From assembly GCA_007713455.1 (NCBI GenBank), contig VMRT01000004.1, positions 248,001-312,000 on the forward strand: a stretch of DNA of 64,000 bases, read 5' to 3'. The notes under the pieces are model-generated. The model did not search any database. It worked only from the letters and a program-made list of their open reading frames with translations, and was not told the DNA's origin. Made by a program: the position numbers and the translations under genes. This DNA is from Pseudomonas sp. Lineage in GTDB: Bacteria > Pseudomonadota > Gammaproteobacteria > Pseudomonadales > Pseudomonadaceae. Below are positions 12,262-21,364 of the stretch, piece by piece. Every line of letters begins with the position of its first letter. Positions within the stretch are counted from its first letter, which is position 1.

Positions 12262-12579
12262 ATGTACAAGCTGTGTTTCTATGTTCCAGACAGTCATCTG
12301 GAAGCGGTCAAGAAAGCAGTGTTCGCCGCTGGCGCTGGCCGCATAGGCGCATATGACAGTTGCTGCTGGCAGGTGCTGGGGCAGGGGCAGTACCGCCCGT
12401 TGGAGGGAAGCCAGCCTTTTATCGGGCAAACCGGGCAGGTGCAGCACGTTCCCGAGTGGAAGGTCGAATTGGCTGTGGCGGACGAGCTGATTCACGACAG
12501 CGTGAAGGCAATGAAGAAGGCCCATCCCTATGAAACGCCAGCGTTCGACGTCTGGCGTTTGTCCGACATGCAGTTCTAG
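12262..12579 (+). CDS. Nif3 C-terminal-like (YqfO/CutA-fold) domain protein
   Basis: 105 residues beginning MYKLCFYVP, which matches the stand-alone domain related to the insert of Nif3/YqfO proteins. Typical features are the opening KLCFYVPxxHLEAVKKA, GAYDSCCWQ and the ending KAHPYETPAFDVW. The fold resembles CutA/PII trimers; the biochemical role is not known. I chose the ATG at 12262 because GAGAGG precedes it; an in-frame start at 12202 would add 20 atypical residues. It stands alone between purL and a convergent L,D-transpeptidase. Confidence 0.8.
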   Translation: MYKLCFYVPDSHLEAVKKAVFAAGAGRIGAYDSCCWQVLGQGQYRPLEGSQPFIGQTGQVQHVPEWKVELAVADELIHDSVKAMKKAHPYETPAFDVWRLSDMQF

Positions 12580-12627
12580 CCAGCCGTATTGGGTGCGTGC
12601 TTAGCTGTAGCGGCGCCCCGACATCCG

Positions 12628-13131
12628 TTACGGGCGAATCTCGATCAGCGTGCCATCCTTCACCAGCGCCCAGATCTCGCGCATGTCGCTGTTGCTCAGC
12701 GCGATGCAGCCCTCGGTCCAGTCCAGGGTGTGGAAGAACCACTCCGGATACTCCTCATCCAGTGGCGTACCGTGCAGCATGATCATGCTTCCAGGCGCTA
12801 CGCCTTCCTGCTGTGCGCGGGCCAGGTCACGCGCGTTGGGGTAGGAGATGTGCATCGACAGGTTGTATTTGTCGCTGGTCTTGCGCCAGTCGATCCAGTA
12901 GAAGCCTTCCGGCGTGCGCTTGTCGCCTTCGCGCAACTTTGCGCCGTCGGGTTGTTTGCCCAGCGAAACGCGATAGCTCTTGAGTGTCTGGCCAGCGCTG
13001 ACCAGATGGAGTTTGCGTTCCGACTTGATTACCAGCACTTTGTCGATGGGTGAACCGCCCAGGCTGGGCGTCGCATTGGCGTGGGAGAACGCGGTAAAGG
13101 TGAGGCAGAGCAGGGCGAGCAGCCAGCGCAT
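12628..13131 (-). CDS. L,D-transpeptidase (YkuD domain), exported
   Basis: 167 residues with a signal peptide (MRWLLALLCLTFTAFSHA). The YkuD domain has His120 in MLHGTP and the catalytic Cys142 in EGCIALSN. Such enzymes make 3-3 crosslinks in peptidoglycan, or attach or release proteins at meso-diaminopimelate. The short single-domain architecture without LysM resembles the YafK/DpaA-like group, some of which cleave rather than form bonds, so the direction of the reaction is uncertain. The start at 13131 is preferred to 13188 because the signal peptide then begins correctly and AAGGA lies upstream. Confidence 0.85.
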   Translation of the reverse strand: MRWLLALLCLTFTAFSHANATPSLGGSPIDKVLVIKSERKLHLVSAGQTLKSYRVSLGKQPDGAKLREGDKRTPEGFYWIDWRKTSDKYNLSMHISYPNARDLARAQQEGVAPGSMIMLHGTPLDEEYPEWFFHTLDWTEGCIALSNSDMREIWALVKDGTLIEIRP

Positions 13132-13189
13132 CGAGGCTTTCCTTCGAACTTCATCAGACCTGTATGTGCCAGCCGGTCCGGCAGACACT

Positions 13190-13756
13190 TCAGTCTGCGC
13201 GGGCGTGGCCCTGCTGGCGGTTGCGATAGCTTGTCACGGCCTCGTTGCGCACCGGGAAGGTCTGCTGCACCCGGTCGGCGAAGAAGCATTCTAGGGTACG
13301 GCCGATGGTCGGAAAAGCCAGCTCGGACCAAGGGATGTCTTGCTGATGAAAGAGCTTCACTTCCAGGCTTTCGTCTCCGGCACAGAAGTCCAGATCGACG
13401 AGCTCAGCGCGGAAGAACATGTAGACCTGATTGATATGTGGCAGGTCGAACAGGGTATACAGCTGCAGGTCACGCACTCTGGCGCAGGCCTCTTCGAGTG
13501 TTTCGCGCTCTGCGGCCTGCTGCATGGTTTCGCCGTTCTCCATGAAGCCGGCCGGCAGGGTCCAATATCCCCGGCGCGGTTCGATCGCACGCCGACAGAG
13601 CAGCACGCGATCATCCCAGACGGGTACGCAGCCGGCGACGATCCTCGGGTTCTGATAGTGCACCGTTTGGCAGCTGTCGCAGACGAAGCGCGGCCGGTTG
13701 TCGCCGTCCGGTACTCGGACCAGCACCGGATCGCCGCACTGGTTGCAGTATTTCAT
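13190..13756 (-). CDS. Nudix hydrolase with N-terminal zinc ribbon
   Basis: 188 residues. Cys4 zinc ribbon CNQCG and CDSCQ (residues 3-32), then a Nudix fold with the box from GFMENGETMQQAAERE to LEEACARV. This architecture resembles NudC-like and ADP-ribose/NADH-type Nudix enzymes that hydrolyse a nucleoside diphosphate linked to another moiety. The box deviates at the usual terminal Gly (Cys here) and at a hydrophobic site (Thr). The start MKYCNQCG was chosen because the frame upstream lacks family-like sequence. The gene begins 58 bp before the transpeptidase on the same strand. Substrate cannot be assigned. Confidence 0.82.
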   Translation of the reverse strand: MKYCNQCGDPVLVRVPDGDNRPRFVCDSCQTVHYQNPRIVAGCVPVWDDRVLLCRRAIEPRRGYWTLPAGFMENGETMQQAAERETLEEACARVRDLQLYTLFDLPHINQVYMFFRAELVDLDFCAGDESLEVKLFHQQDIPWSELAFPTIGRTLECFFADRVQQTFPVRNEAVTSYRNRQQGHARAD

Positions 13757-13974
13757 GGGCGCCTTCCTGATTGCTCCGGGAAATATTGGGCCGTTCACAC
13801 GGATTCGGCAAGGCAGCCTCTGCGCCATTCGGGGTGGCTCTGACCCGCCTGGTTCGCAGTTGTAACATTGATATCGCATCGAGGCGTTGGAGCTTCTCGT
13901 TTGGCGCTCTCCGGGCCTTGGGCGGCTCCGCCTTTCATGCCATGATGCCGATCAAAGACGAAACGAGAAAGTAC

Positions 13975-14592
13975 ATGCTGGACACAATACTCCACCGGGT
14001 GCGCGCTCATTCCCCGCATCTTCTGGAGCCGGAAGGCCGCCTGCCCGAGGCGGCCGTGTTGATGCCAATCACCCGCAGCGAGTCGCCGGAGCTGGTGCTG
14101 ACGCTCCGCGCCGCCGGTCTTTCCACCCATGGTGGAGAAGTGGCGTTCCCCGGCGGTCGACGCGATCCGGAAGACCGCGATCTACTGCACACCGCGCTGC
14201 GTGAGGCCGAGGAAGAGGTAGGCCTGGCGCCAGGCATGGTCGAGGTCGTCGGCCCGCTCAGCAGCCTGGTGTCGGTGCATGGCATCCACGTCACGCCTTA
14301 CGTCGGTCTGGTTCCGGACTATGTCGAGTACCGCGCCAACGATGCCGAAATCGCCTCCGTGTTCTCTGTGCCGCTGGAATTCTTCTGCGAGGATCCGCGC
14401 GAGGTCACGCACCGCATCGATTACCAGGGACAGAGCTGGTACATCCCGTCCTACCGCTATGGCGAATACCAGATTTGGGGCCTAACCGCGATCATGATCG
14501 TCGAGCTGGTCAATGTCATATACGACGCCGGCATCGAAATGCGCCGCGCGCCTGCCGCATTCATCGATCTGTCCGGGCGGCGCGAGCCCTGA
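13975..14592 (+). CDS. CoA pyrophosphatase-type Nudix hydrolase (NudL-like)
   Basis: 205 residues. The UPF0035 signature is present ([11 protein letters not shown]...GEVAFPGG), followed by the Nudix helix [12 protein letters not shown]. This pair of motifs marks the NudL/PCD1 family, which cleaves CoA and its derivatives to 4'-phosphopantetheine and 3',5'-ADP. I chose [14 protein letters not shown] as start; the frame is open upstream to 13771, and the ATGs at 13942/13945 are alternatives. It is divergent from the zinc-ribbon Nudix gene and starts a probable operon with the carbonic anhydrase-like gene. Confidence 0.85.
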   Translation: MLDTILHRVRAHSPHLLEPEGRLPEAAVLMPITRSESPELVLTLRAAGLSTHGGEVAFPGGRRDPEDRDLLHTALREAEEEVGLAPGMVEVVGPLSSLVSVHGIHVTPYVGLVPDYVEYRANDAEIASVFSVPLEFFCEDPREVTHRIDYQGQSWYIPSYRYGEYQIWGLTAIMIVELVNVIYDAGIEMRRAPAAFIDLSGRREP

Positions 14593-14659
14593 GCTGCACT
14601 GTCGCAGGGGCGAGCGGCATTCCTGTGGCCTGAGTACAACTGACAAGAAGAGGTGTGTC

Positions 14660-15181
14660 GTGAAATACCGTCTGGGAGAGTCGCGGGTCGAAGCGCATCC
14701 GCAAAGCTGGGTAGCCCCCAATGCCACGCTGGTCGGCAAGATCAGGCTGGATGCGGGTGCAAGCGTCTGGTTTGGCGCCGTTCTGCGTGGTGACAACGAG
14801 TTGATCCACATCGGTGAGAACAGCAACGTGCAAGACGGCAGCGTGATGCACACCGATATGGGGCATCCGTTGACCCTGGGTACCGGCGTCACGGTTGGCC
14901 ACAACGCCATGTTGCACGGTTGCACGGTCGGTGATTACAGCCTGATCGGCATCAATGCGGTGGTGCTCAACGGCGCGAAGATCGGCAAGCACTGCATCAT
15001 TGGCGCCAACACCCTGATTGCCGAGGGCAAGGAAATTCCCGATGGCTCACTGGTGGTCGGCTCGCCGGGCAAAGTGGTGCGTGAGCTGAGCGATGAGCAG
15101 AAGAAGATGCTCGAAGCCAGCGCCGCTCACTACGTGCATAACGCTCAGCGCTACGCGCGTGAGCTGGAGCGCGATGAGTGA
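14660..15181 (+). CDS. Gamma-class carbonic anhydrase family protein (left-handed beta helix)
   Basis: 173 residues with hexapeptide repeats ([23 protein letters not shown] region, then [11 protein letters not shown]). Zinc-site histidines are present in [17 protein letters not shown]. This matches the YrdA/PaaY/CaiE group; some are active gamma carbonic anhydrases, others have unproven activity. The start is a GTG preceded by AAGAAGAGG. Its stop overlaps the GTG of the DUF1289 gene by 4 bases, so the two are translationally coupled. Confidence 0.87.
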   Translation: MKYRLGESRVEAHPQSWVAPNATLVGKIRLDAGASVWFGAVLRGDNELIHIGENSNVQDGSVMHTDMGHPLTLGTGVTVGHNAMLHGCTVGDYSLIGINAVVLNGAKIGKHCIIGANTLIAEGKEIPDGSLVVGSPGKVVRELSDEQKKMLEASAAHYVHNAQRYARELERDE

Positions 15182-15369
15182 ACACGCAGGAAAAGCCGGT
15201 CGCCTCGCCCTGCGTCAGTCTCTGCGCTCTGGATGAGGATGACCTGTGCGTCGGTTGCCAGCGAAGCGCGGATGAGATCCGGCGCTGGGGGTTGATGAGC
15301 AATGAGGAGCGCCGCGAGGTGCTTCAACGCTGCAGCGAGCGACTTCGCCTCAGTGGCCAGCTGATGTAG
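15178..15369 (+). CDS. DUF1289 family small cysteine-rich protein
   Basis: 63 residues from a GTG overlapping the previous stop (GTGA). Four cysteines in [20 protein letters not shown] form the DUF1289 signature, probably binding a metal or Fe-S centre, followed by a helical [13 protein letters not shown] segment. Its function is unknown; family members are small cytoplasmic proteins often found next to metabolic genes. Coupling to the gamma-carbonic-anhydrase gene suggests related expression rather than a proven link. Confidence 0.85.
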   Translation: MNTQEKPVASPCVSLCALDEDDLCVGCQRSADEIRRWGLMSNEERREVLQRCSERLRLSGQLM

Positions 15370-15413
15370 GCGCGTGCCGGGTTCGTTTGTATTTCCAGAG
15401 TCGCGAGGATTCC

Positions 15414-16604
15414 ATGCCAAGAATAGGTACACCATTGTCTTCCAGCGCTACGCGCGTCCTGCTCTGTGGCTGCGGCGAGCTTGGCAAGGAGCTGGTTATT
15501 GAGCTGCAGCGGCTTGGCGTGGAAGTCATAGCGGTCGACCGCTACGCCAATGCACCAGCCATGCAGGTTGCGCACCGCAGCCACGTGGTCGACATGCTCG
15601 ACGGTGCTGCGCTGCGAGCGGTGATCGAGCAGGAGCGACCGCATTACATCGTGCCGGAGATCGAGGCCATCGCCACCGCTACCCTGGTTGAGCTGGAGGG
15701 CGAAGGCTACACCGTGATACCCACGGCCCGGGCCGCGCAGCTGACGATGAATCGCGAAGGCATTCGCCGATTGGCCGCAGAGGAGTTGGGCTTGCCGACT
15801 TCACCCTATCGCTTCGCGGATTCGCTGGAGGAGTGTCGCTCGGCGGCGATGGCGCTGGGCTTTCCCTGTCTGATCAAGCCAGTGATGAGCTCGTCCGGTA
15901 AGGGGCAGTCGGTGTTGCGCAGCGAAGCCGATATCGATGTCGCCTGGGATTATGCGCAGGCCGGTGGTCGCGCAGGTCGCGCAGGTCGCGGGCGAGTCAT
16001 CGTCGAAGGCTTTATCGGCTTCGATTACGAAATCACCTTGCTGACGGTGCGCCACACGGGTGGCACGAGCTTCTGCGAGCCGGTCGGCCATCGCCAGGAG
16101 AAGGGCGACTATCAGGAGTCGTGGCAGCCGCAGCCGATGGCGCCGGCGGCGATGGCCGAGGCGAAGCGCATCGCACTGGCGGTCACTGAGGCGCTTGGTG
16201 GGCGGGGCGTCTTTGGCGTCGAGTTGTTCGTCAAGGGCGATCAGGTCTGGTTCTGCGAAATCTCCCCGCGTCCTCACGATACTGGCCTTGTGACACTGGT
16301 TTCGCAGGACCTGTCCGAGTTCGCGCTGCATGCGCGGGCCATTCTTGGCCTGCCGATTCCGAGCATCCGCCAGATGGGCGCGGCGGCTTCAGCGGTGATT
16401 CTGGTAGAAGGTGAATCCACCGAAGTGAGCTTCGGCAATCTCGCTGCTGCGCTTGCAGAGCCGGATACCGCGCTGCGTCTGTTCGGCAAGCCCGGTGTAA
16501 GCGGCCAACGGCGCATGGGGGTCGCGCTGGCGCGGGACGTATCCATCGATGCGGCGAGAGAAAAGGCGTTGCGTGCAGCTGCTGCGGTGAAAGTGGAGCT
16601 GTGA
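15414..16604 (+). CDS. purT: Formate-dependent phosphoribosylglycinamide formyltransferase 2
   Basis: 396 residues (E. coli PurT is 392). Contains the N-terminal nucleotide-binding segment [21 protein letters not shown] and an ATP-grasp domain with [15 protein letters not shown] and the metal-binding [10 protein letters not shown]. It uses formate and ATP to formylate GAR in step three of purine synthesis, bypassing folate-dependent PurN. I chose the ATG at 15414, with CGAGGA upstream, over 15387. It supplies the substrate for PurL encoded earlier in this window. Confidence 0.95.
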   Translation: MPRIGTPLSSSATRVLLCGCGELGKELVIELQRLGVEVIAVDRYANAPAMQVAHRSHVVDMLDGAALRAVIEQERPHYIVPEIEAIATATLVELEGEGYTVIPTARAAQLTMNREGIRRLAAEELGLPTSPYRFADSLEECRSAAMALGFPCLIKPVMSSSGKGQSVLRSEADIDVAWDYAQAGGRAGRAGRGRVIVEGFIGFDYEITLLTVRHTGGTSFCEPVGHRQEKGDYQESWQPQPMAPAAMAEAKRIALAVTEALGGRGVFGVELFVKGDQVWFCEISPRPHDTGLVTLVSQDLSEFALHARAILGLPIPSIRQMGAAASAVILVEGESTEVSFGNLAAALAEPDTALRLFGKPGVSGQRRMGVALARDVSIDAAREKALRAAAAVKVEL

Positions 16605-16634
16605 GGCTGGCGGGCCGGCTTGCTGCCGCCCCGA

Positions 16635-17921
16635 TTACTCGGGTTGCTGCTCGTCTGAGGATGTGTCGTCGATGGTCCAGGCTCGTACGCTTTTCACGCG
16701 GTTATCGGCCGCTTGCAGGATTTCCAGCCGGTAGTTGCCGATCTGCAAACAGATGCCGCTATCCGGCATGTGCTCAAGGGCCTCGGTGATGAGGCCGTTG
16801 AGCGTCTTGGGGCCGTCGCAAGGCAACTTCCAGCCGAGGGCCCGGTTTACCTCGCGAATGTAGGCGGCGCCATCGATCACCAGCGTGCCGTCGTCCTGCG
16901 GGTGAATATCCGGGCTGCGCAATACGTCCTGATTGCTGAACTCGCCGACGATCTCTTCGAGGATGTCCTCGAGCGTGACGATGCCGCGGACGTCGCCGTA
17001 TTCGTCGACCACGATGCCGATCCGTCGCTTCTGCTTCTGGAAGTTCAGCAGCTGGGTGGACAGCGGAGTATTTTCCGGTACGAAATAGGGTTCGTTACAG
17101 GCTTCGAGCAGGCTTTCCTTGGTTAGCTGGTCATGACTGAGCAGGCGGGCAATCTGTCGCATATGGACGATGCCCTCGATCTGGTTGATGTCGTTGCGAA
17201 ACACCGGCAGGCGAGTATGTGGCGTGGTGCGCAGCTGAACGATGATCGATTCCAGATCGTCATCGAGATCGATCCCGGTAACCTCGTTGCGCGGAATCAT
17301 GATGTCGTCGACAGTGACCCGCTCCAGGTCGAGAATGCCGAGCAGCATGCTCTGGCGATTCAGCGGCAGGTCGGTGCCGGATTCGCGTACGACGCTGCGT
17401 AGCTCCTCGGTGGACAGGCTGTCGTTGCCCTTGTTGGACAGGTCGACGCCAAGCAGCTTGAGCAGTCCGTTGCTTACCCAGCCGAGCATGGCAACCAGAG
17501 GATAAAGCACCTTCTGCAGCAGCTTCAGCGGCAGGCTGACTGGGTAGGCGACAATTTCCGGGCGTAATGCGGCCAGGGTTTTCGGCGTGATTTCGCCGAA
17601 GATCAGCAAGATGATGGTCAGGCCGATGGTGGCAATCGCGATCCCTGCTTCGCCCCATAGCTGCATCGCGAGCACGGTAGCGATGGATGAGGCCAGGATG
17701 TTGACGAAGTTGTTGCCAACCAGAATGGTGCCCAGCAGTCGGTCAGGATGGGCCAGCAGTTCGCTGGCGCGCTGCGCGCCTCGATGCCCTTCCTTGGCCT
17801 GATGCCTGAGGCGGTAGCGGTTGAGGCTGAGCATGCCGGTTTCGGAACTGGAGAAGAACGCCGAGCACAGCAGCAGAAAGACCAGCAGTCCGACCAGAAA
17901 GCCAGGGTGTAGATTTTCCAC
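16635..17921 (-). CDS. CNNM/CorC-HlyC family membrane protein with CBS pair
   Basis: 428 residues. An N-terminal DUF21 membrane domain (about 1-190, including FFSSSETGMLSLNRYRLRH), a CBS pair (about 205-330, IMIPRNEVTGIDL and RRIGIVVDEYGDVRGIVTLED) and a C-terminal CorC_HlyC domain (about 345-420). The family is linked to magnesium or cobalt homeostasis; the YfjD/YtfL subgroup has this architecture. The older label hemolysin is misleading. It lies 17 bp downstream of the CcsA-like gene on the same strand. Ion specificity cannot be read from the sequence. Confidence 0.87.
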   Translation of the reverse strand: MENLHPGFLVGLLVFLLLCSAFFSSSETGMLSLNRYRLRHQAKEGHRGAQRASELLAHPDRLLGTILVGNNFVNILASSIATVLAMQLWGEAGIAIATIGLTIILLIFGEITPKTLAALRPEIVAYPVSLPLKLLQKVLYPLVAMLGWVSNGLLKLLGVDLSNKGNDSLSTEELRSVVRESGTDLPLNRQSMLLGILDLERVTVDDIMIPRNEVTGIDLDDDLESIIVQLRTTPHTRLPVFRNDINQIEGIVHMRQIARLLSHDQLTKESLLEACNEPYFVPENTPLSTQLLNFQKQKRRIGIVVDEYGDVRGIVTLEDILEEIVGEFSNQDVLRSPDIHPQDDGTLVIDGAAYIREVNRALGWKLPCDGPKTLNGLITEALEHMPDSGICLQIGNYRLEILQAADNRVKSVRAWTIDDTSSDEQQPE

Positions 17922-17938
17922 GGGTTAGCCTGTTTGCG

Positions 17939-18739
17939 TCAGATGTGCAGGATGAATTCGCGGACGAGCTTGCTGCCGAAATACGCCAGCATCAGCAGGC
18001 AGAAACCGACCAGTGTCCAGCGGATGGCCTTGTAGCCACGCCAGCCAAGCTGGTGGCGCCCCCACAGAAGCAGGCCGAAGACGATCCAGGCAACCACCGA
18101 AAGGAGTGTCTTGTGGACCAGGTGCTGCGCAAAAAGGTCATCAAGAAACAGCCAGCCGGAAAGCAGCGAGGCGGACAGAAGCAGCCAACCTGCCCAGAGA
18201 AAGCCGAACAACAGGCTTTCCATCGTCTGCAGAGGCGGGAAGTTGCGGATCAGGCCCGAGGGGTGCTTGTGTTTGAGGTGATGATCCTGCAGCAGCAGCA
18301 ACAAGGCCTGGAAGACCGCAATGGTCAGCATGCCGTAGGCCAGGATCGACAGCAGGATATGCGCGAGTATGCCCGGCTCCTCGGCAATCGCAGGTGCAGT
18401 GCCAGATGGGGCGAACTGGGCGAAGAGTACCGTCAGGCAGCCCAGTGGAAAGAGCAGCAGCAGCAGGTTTTCCACTGGCATCCGATACAGCGCCAGTAGT
18501 ATCAGCAGGATGACAGCAGCGGCAATCAGGCTTGAGGCGGTGAAGAAGTCCAAGTGCAGGCCGCTTGGTGATATCAGCTGGATGAAAAGGCTGATCCCAT
18601 GGGCAAGCAGAGCGAGCAGTCCGACTGTCAGCAGCAGACGTCTGTCCGGCACGGCGCGTTGCGCCAGACGCAAACTTTGATAACCCGTGGCGCCGGCATA
18701 CAGAGCCGCGGCGGCAAGGCTGGGTAGCAGAGGGTGCAT
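17939..18739 (-). CDS. CcsA/HemX-type cytochrome c assembly family membrane protein
   Basis: 266 residues with about eight hydrophobic helices and a core (PGILAHILLSILAYGMLTIA) typical of the cytochrome c assembly (CcsA) family, including the YpjD subgroup. The full heme-handling role of CcsA has not been shown for these short stand-alone members. I chose the ATG at 18739, giving the family start MHPLLPSLAAAALYAG; its ribosome-binding site is weak. It is divergent from ffh and precedes the CNNM gene, an order I recall from other Pseudomonas. Confidence 0.82.
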   Translation of the reverse strand: MHPLLPSLAAAALYAGATGYQSLRLAQRAVPDRRLLLTVGLLALLAHGISLFIQLISPSGLHLDFFTASSLIAAAVILLILLALYRMPVENLLLLLFPLGCLTVLFAQFAPSGTAPAIAEEPGILAHILLSILAYGMLTIAVFQALLLLLQDHHLKHKHPSGLIRNFPPLQTMESLLFGFLWAGWLLLSASLLSGWLFLDDLFAQHLVHKTLLSVVAWIVFGLLLWGRHQLGWRGYKAIRWTLVGFCLLMLAYFGSKLVREFILHI

Positions 18740-18985
18740 AAGTTCCGGTAACGGGCTCGAAAGGTCGTGAGTGTGGCACAAAGACCCGAGGCGCAAAAGC
18801 GGTGGCCGGGTTACGGATCGTCACGGCGTGCGATGCGCCGCATGCTGCGCCATCCATCCCTGGCTTTGGGTCGCGCGGCGGCTGGCGCGGCCAGGTAAAT
18901 ACGAAAAGCCGTGCAGTCGGGGTACCGGCCGGACGCCCGCACCTTCTATAATCTCGCCCTTCAGCACCCCAGCGTGGAATGGCTC

Positions 18986-20362
18986 ATGTTCGAAAACCTA
19001 ACCGACCGCCTCTCACAAACGCTTCGCCACGTCACCGGCAAGGCGAAGCTGACCGAGGACAACATCAAGGACACGCTGCGTGAAGTGCGGATGGCGCTGC
19101 TCGAGGCCGACGTCGCACTGCCGGTGGTCAAGGAGTTCGTCAATCGGGTCAAGGAGCGCGCTGTTGGCACCGAGGTCTCGAAGAGTCTGACTCCGGGTCA
19201 GGCGTTCGTGAAGATCGTTCGCGCAGAGCTGGAAGAGTTGATGGGCGCGGCCAACGAGGACCTGGCGCTTCAGGTCACTCCGCCGGCCGTGGTGCTGATG
19301 GCCGGCCTGCAGGGGGCGGGCAAGACCACCACCGTGGGGAAGCTGGCGCGCTTCCTCAAGGAGCGCAAGAAGAAGAGCGTGCTGGTGGTTTCGGCTGACG
19401 TCTATCGTCCGGCTGCGATCAAGCAGCTCGAAACCCTGGCCGGCGAAGTGGGTGTGACCTTCTTCCCTTCCGATATCAGCCAGAAGCCGGTGGAGATCGC
19501 CCAGGCGGCCATCCGTGAAGCCAAGCTCAAGTTCATCGACGTGGTACTGGTGGATACTGCCGGTCGTCTGGCCGTTGATGCCGAGATGATGGCCGAGATC
19601 CAGGCTGTACACGCCGCGATCAATCCTGCCGAAACGCTGTTCGTGGTCGATGCCATGACGGGCCAGGACGCGGCAAACACCGCCAAGGCGTTCGGCGAAG
19701 CACTGCCGCTGACCGGTGTGGTGTTGACCAAGGTGGATGGCGATGCGCGTGGTGGTGCCGCGCTTTCGGTGCGGCACGTGACCGGGAAGCCGATCAAGTT
19801 CCTCGGCATGGGCGAGAAGAGTGACGCCCTTGAACCTTTCCATCCGGATCGTATCGCCTCGCGCATCCTCGGCATGGGCGATGTGCTCAGCCTTATCGAG
19901 CAGGCCGAGCAGACCCTTGATCGCGAGAAGGCCGAGAAGCTCACCAAGAAGCTCAAGAAGGGCAAAGGGTTCGATCTCGAGGACTTCCGCGATCAGCTGC
20001 AGCAGATGAAGAACATGGGCGGCCTCGGTGGCTTGATGGACAAGCTGCCATCCATAGGTGGCGTCAACCTGTCGCAGATGGGGCATGCTCAGGGCGCAGC
20101 GGAGAAGCAGTTCATGCAGATGGAGGCGATCATCAACTCGATGACGCCTGCCGAGCGACGCAATCCTGACATCATCAGTGGATCGCGCAAGCGCCGTATC
20201 GCCATGGGGTCAGGTACTCAGGTGCAGGATATCGGCCGGCTGATCAAGCAGCACAAGCAGATGCAGAAGATGATGAAAAAGGTCACCGGCAAGGGTGGCA
20301 TGACCAAGATGATGCGCGGCATGGGTGGCATGTTCCCAGGCGGCGGCATGCCGAAGTTCTAG
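18986..20362 (+). CDS. ffh: Signal recognition particle protein Ffh
   Basis: 458 residues. N domain, GTPase G domain (GLQGAGKTTTVGKLA, DTAGRL, TKVDGDARGG) and a methionine-rich M domain ending GGMTKMMRGMGGMFPGGGM that binds 4.5S RNA and signal sequences. It targets nascent membrane proteins to FtsY at the inner membrane. Start MFENLTDRLSQ is the conserved Ffh N-terminus; the frame is open further upstream but without family sequence. It precedes the rpsP operon. Confidence 0.97.
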   Translation: MFENLTDRLSQTLRHVTGKAKLTEDNIKDTLREVRMALLEADVALPVVKEFVNRVKERAVGTEVSKSLTPGQAFVKIVRAELEELMGAANEDLALQVTPPAVVLMAGLQGAGKTTTVGKLARFLKERKKKSVLVVSADVYRPAAIKQLETLAGEVGVTFFPSDISQKPVEIAQAAIREAKLKFIDVVLVDTAGRLAVDAEMMAEIQAVHAAINPAETLFVVDAMTGQDAANTAKAFGEALPLTGVVLTKVDGDARGGAALSVRHVTGKPIKFLGMGEKSDALEPFHPDRIASRILGMGDVLSLIEQAEQTLDREKAEKLTKKLKKGKGFDLEDFRDQLQQMKNMGGLGGLMDKLPSIGGVNLSQMGHAQGAAEKQFMQMEAIINSMTPAERRNPDIISGSRKRRIAMGSGTQVQDIGRLIKQHKQMQKMMKKVTGKGGMTKMMRGMGGMFPGGGMPKF

Positions 20363-20372
20363 AGAGTGTCTT

Positions 20373-20393
20373 GTCGCGGCGCTGAGCCGCGAC
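20373..20393. terminator. Hairpin after ffh
   Basis: Perfect 8-bp stem GTCGCGGC / GCCGCGAC with loop GCTGA, 10 bp after the ffh stop. No T-run follows (GTAATGC), so it may be a weak terminator or an RNA 3'-end stabiliser. Confidence 0.4.
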
Positions 20394-20459
20394 GTAATGC
20401 GGTCTGCAGCCTGATGCCGGGTATCGCCTAGCTCCGGCTGAGACCTTTAGTAAAAGAGT

Positions 20460-20487
20460 TTGCAAAATCCCCGGCATTCCTTAAAAT
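20460..20487 (+). promoter_or_regulatory. Candidate sigma70 promoter of rpsP-rimM-trmD-rplS
   Basis: TTGCAA and TAAAAT are separated by 16 bp, about 80 bp before the rpsP start. It gives a sensible leader length for a ribosomal protein operon. The -10 lies inside an inverted repeat described separately. Confidence 0.5.
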
Positions 20488-20519
20488 GTGCGGCCTTTCG
20501 GGCCTAGGCCCATTTTAAG
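20480..20519. repeat. Interrupted inverted repeat at the rpsP promoter
   Basis: CTTAAAATG (20480-20488) is repeated exactly inverted as CATTTTAAG (20511-20519) with a 22-bp spacer. The spacer itself contains the 12-bp palindrome GGGCCTAGGCCC (20500-20511). The left arm covers the proposed -10 box. It could be an operator or simply structured leader DNA. Confidence 0.6.
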
Positions 20520-20565
20520 TGTGTGCCTTAAGTAAGTTAGCACCGACTACAGGAACGATGTTCAC

Positions 20566-20817
20566 ATGGTAACTATTCGTCTCGCCCGTGGCGGCTCCAA
20601 GAAGCGCCCTTTCTACCACCTGACCGTGACCAACAGCCGCAACCCGCGTGATGGTCGCTTCGTCGAGCGCATCGGTTTCTTCAACCCGATCGCCACTGGT
20701 GCGGAAGTGAAGCTTTCTGTAAACCAGGAGCGCGCTACTTACTGGCTGAGCCAGGGCGCACAGCCGTCTGAGCGCGTTGCTCAGCTGCTGAAGGAAGCTG
20801 CCAAGGCCGCTGCCTGA
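20566..20817 (+). CDS. rpsP: 30S ribosomal protein S16
   Basis: 83 residues, starting [19 protein letters not shown], the unmistakable S16 N-terminus. It is an early assembly protein of the 30S subunit binding 16S rRNA. It is the first gene of the conserved rpsP-rimM-trmD-rplS operon; rimM follows after 5 bases. Confidence 0.98.
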   Translation: MVTIRLARGGSKKRPFYHLTVTNSRNPRDGRFVERIGFFNPIATGAEVKLSVNQERATYWLSQGAQPSERVAQLLKEAAKAAA

Positions 20818-20822
20818 ATCTC

Positions 20823-21359
20823 ATGAACGCAACGTCTGCTCCGGTCGATGACCTGGTTGTCATCGGCAAGATCGTTTCGGTGCATGGCGTACGCGGTGAC
20901 GTAAAGGTCTATTCCTTTACTGATCCGATCGACAACCTGCTGGGCTATCGACGCTGGACGCTGAGGCGAGGCGACGAGGTGAAGCAGGTCGAGTTGGTCA
21001 AGGGGCGCCTCCAGGGGAAGATCCTGGTGGCAACGCTGAGTGGGTTGGATGATCGCGAAGTTGCGCGTACCTACGCCGATTTCGAGATATGCATCCCGCG
21101 TAGCGAACTGCCCGCCTTGGACGACGGTGAGTACTACTGGTATCAGCTTCAGGGCTTGAAGGTCATCAATCAGGCTGAGCAGTTGCTTGGTCAGATCGAT
21201 CACCTGCTTGAAACCGGAGCCAACGACGTGATGGTCGTGAAGCCTTGTGCTGAAAGCCTGGATGATCGCGAGCGTCTGCTGCCTTACACCGATCAATGCG
21301 TGTTGAAGATCGATCTGGTAGCGGGCGAGATGCAGGTCGATTGGGACGCGGATTTCTGA
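20823..21359 (+). CDS. rimM: Ribosome maturation factor RimM
   Basis: 178 residues. N-terminal RimM domain beginning [23 protein letters not shown] and a C-terminal PRC-barrel domain ([24 protein letters not shown]). RimM helps late 30S assembly and binds S19 at the 16S 3' domain. It sits between rpsP and trmD in the usual order, separated from trmD by 5 bases. Confidence 0.96.
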   Translation: MNATSAPVDDLVVIGKIVSVHGVRGDVKVYSFTDPIDNLLGYRRWTLRRGDEVKQVELVKGRLQGKILVATLSGLDDREVARTYADFEICIPRSELPALDDGEYYWYQLQGLKVINQAEQLLGQIDHLLETGANDVMVVKPCAESLDDRERLLPYTDQCVLKIDLVAGEMQVDWDADF

Positions 21360-21364
21360 ACGGC

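Noticed and set aside
15801-16331. Minus-strand open frame opposite purT
   Set aside because: No start signal and no family similarity; a frame artefact.
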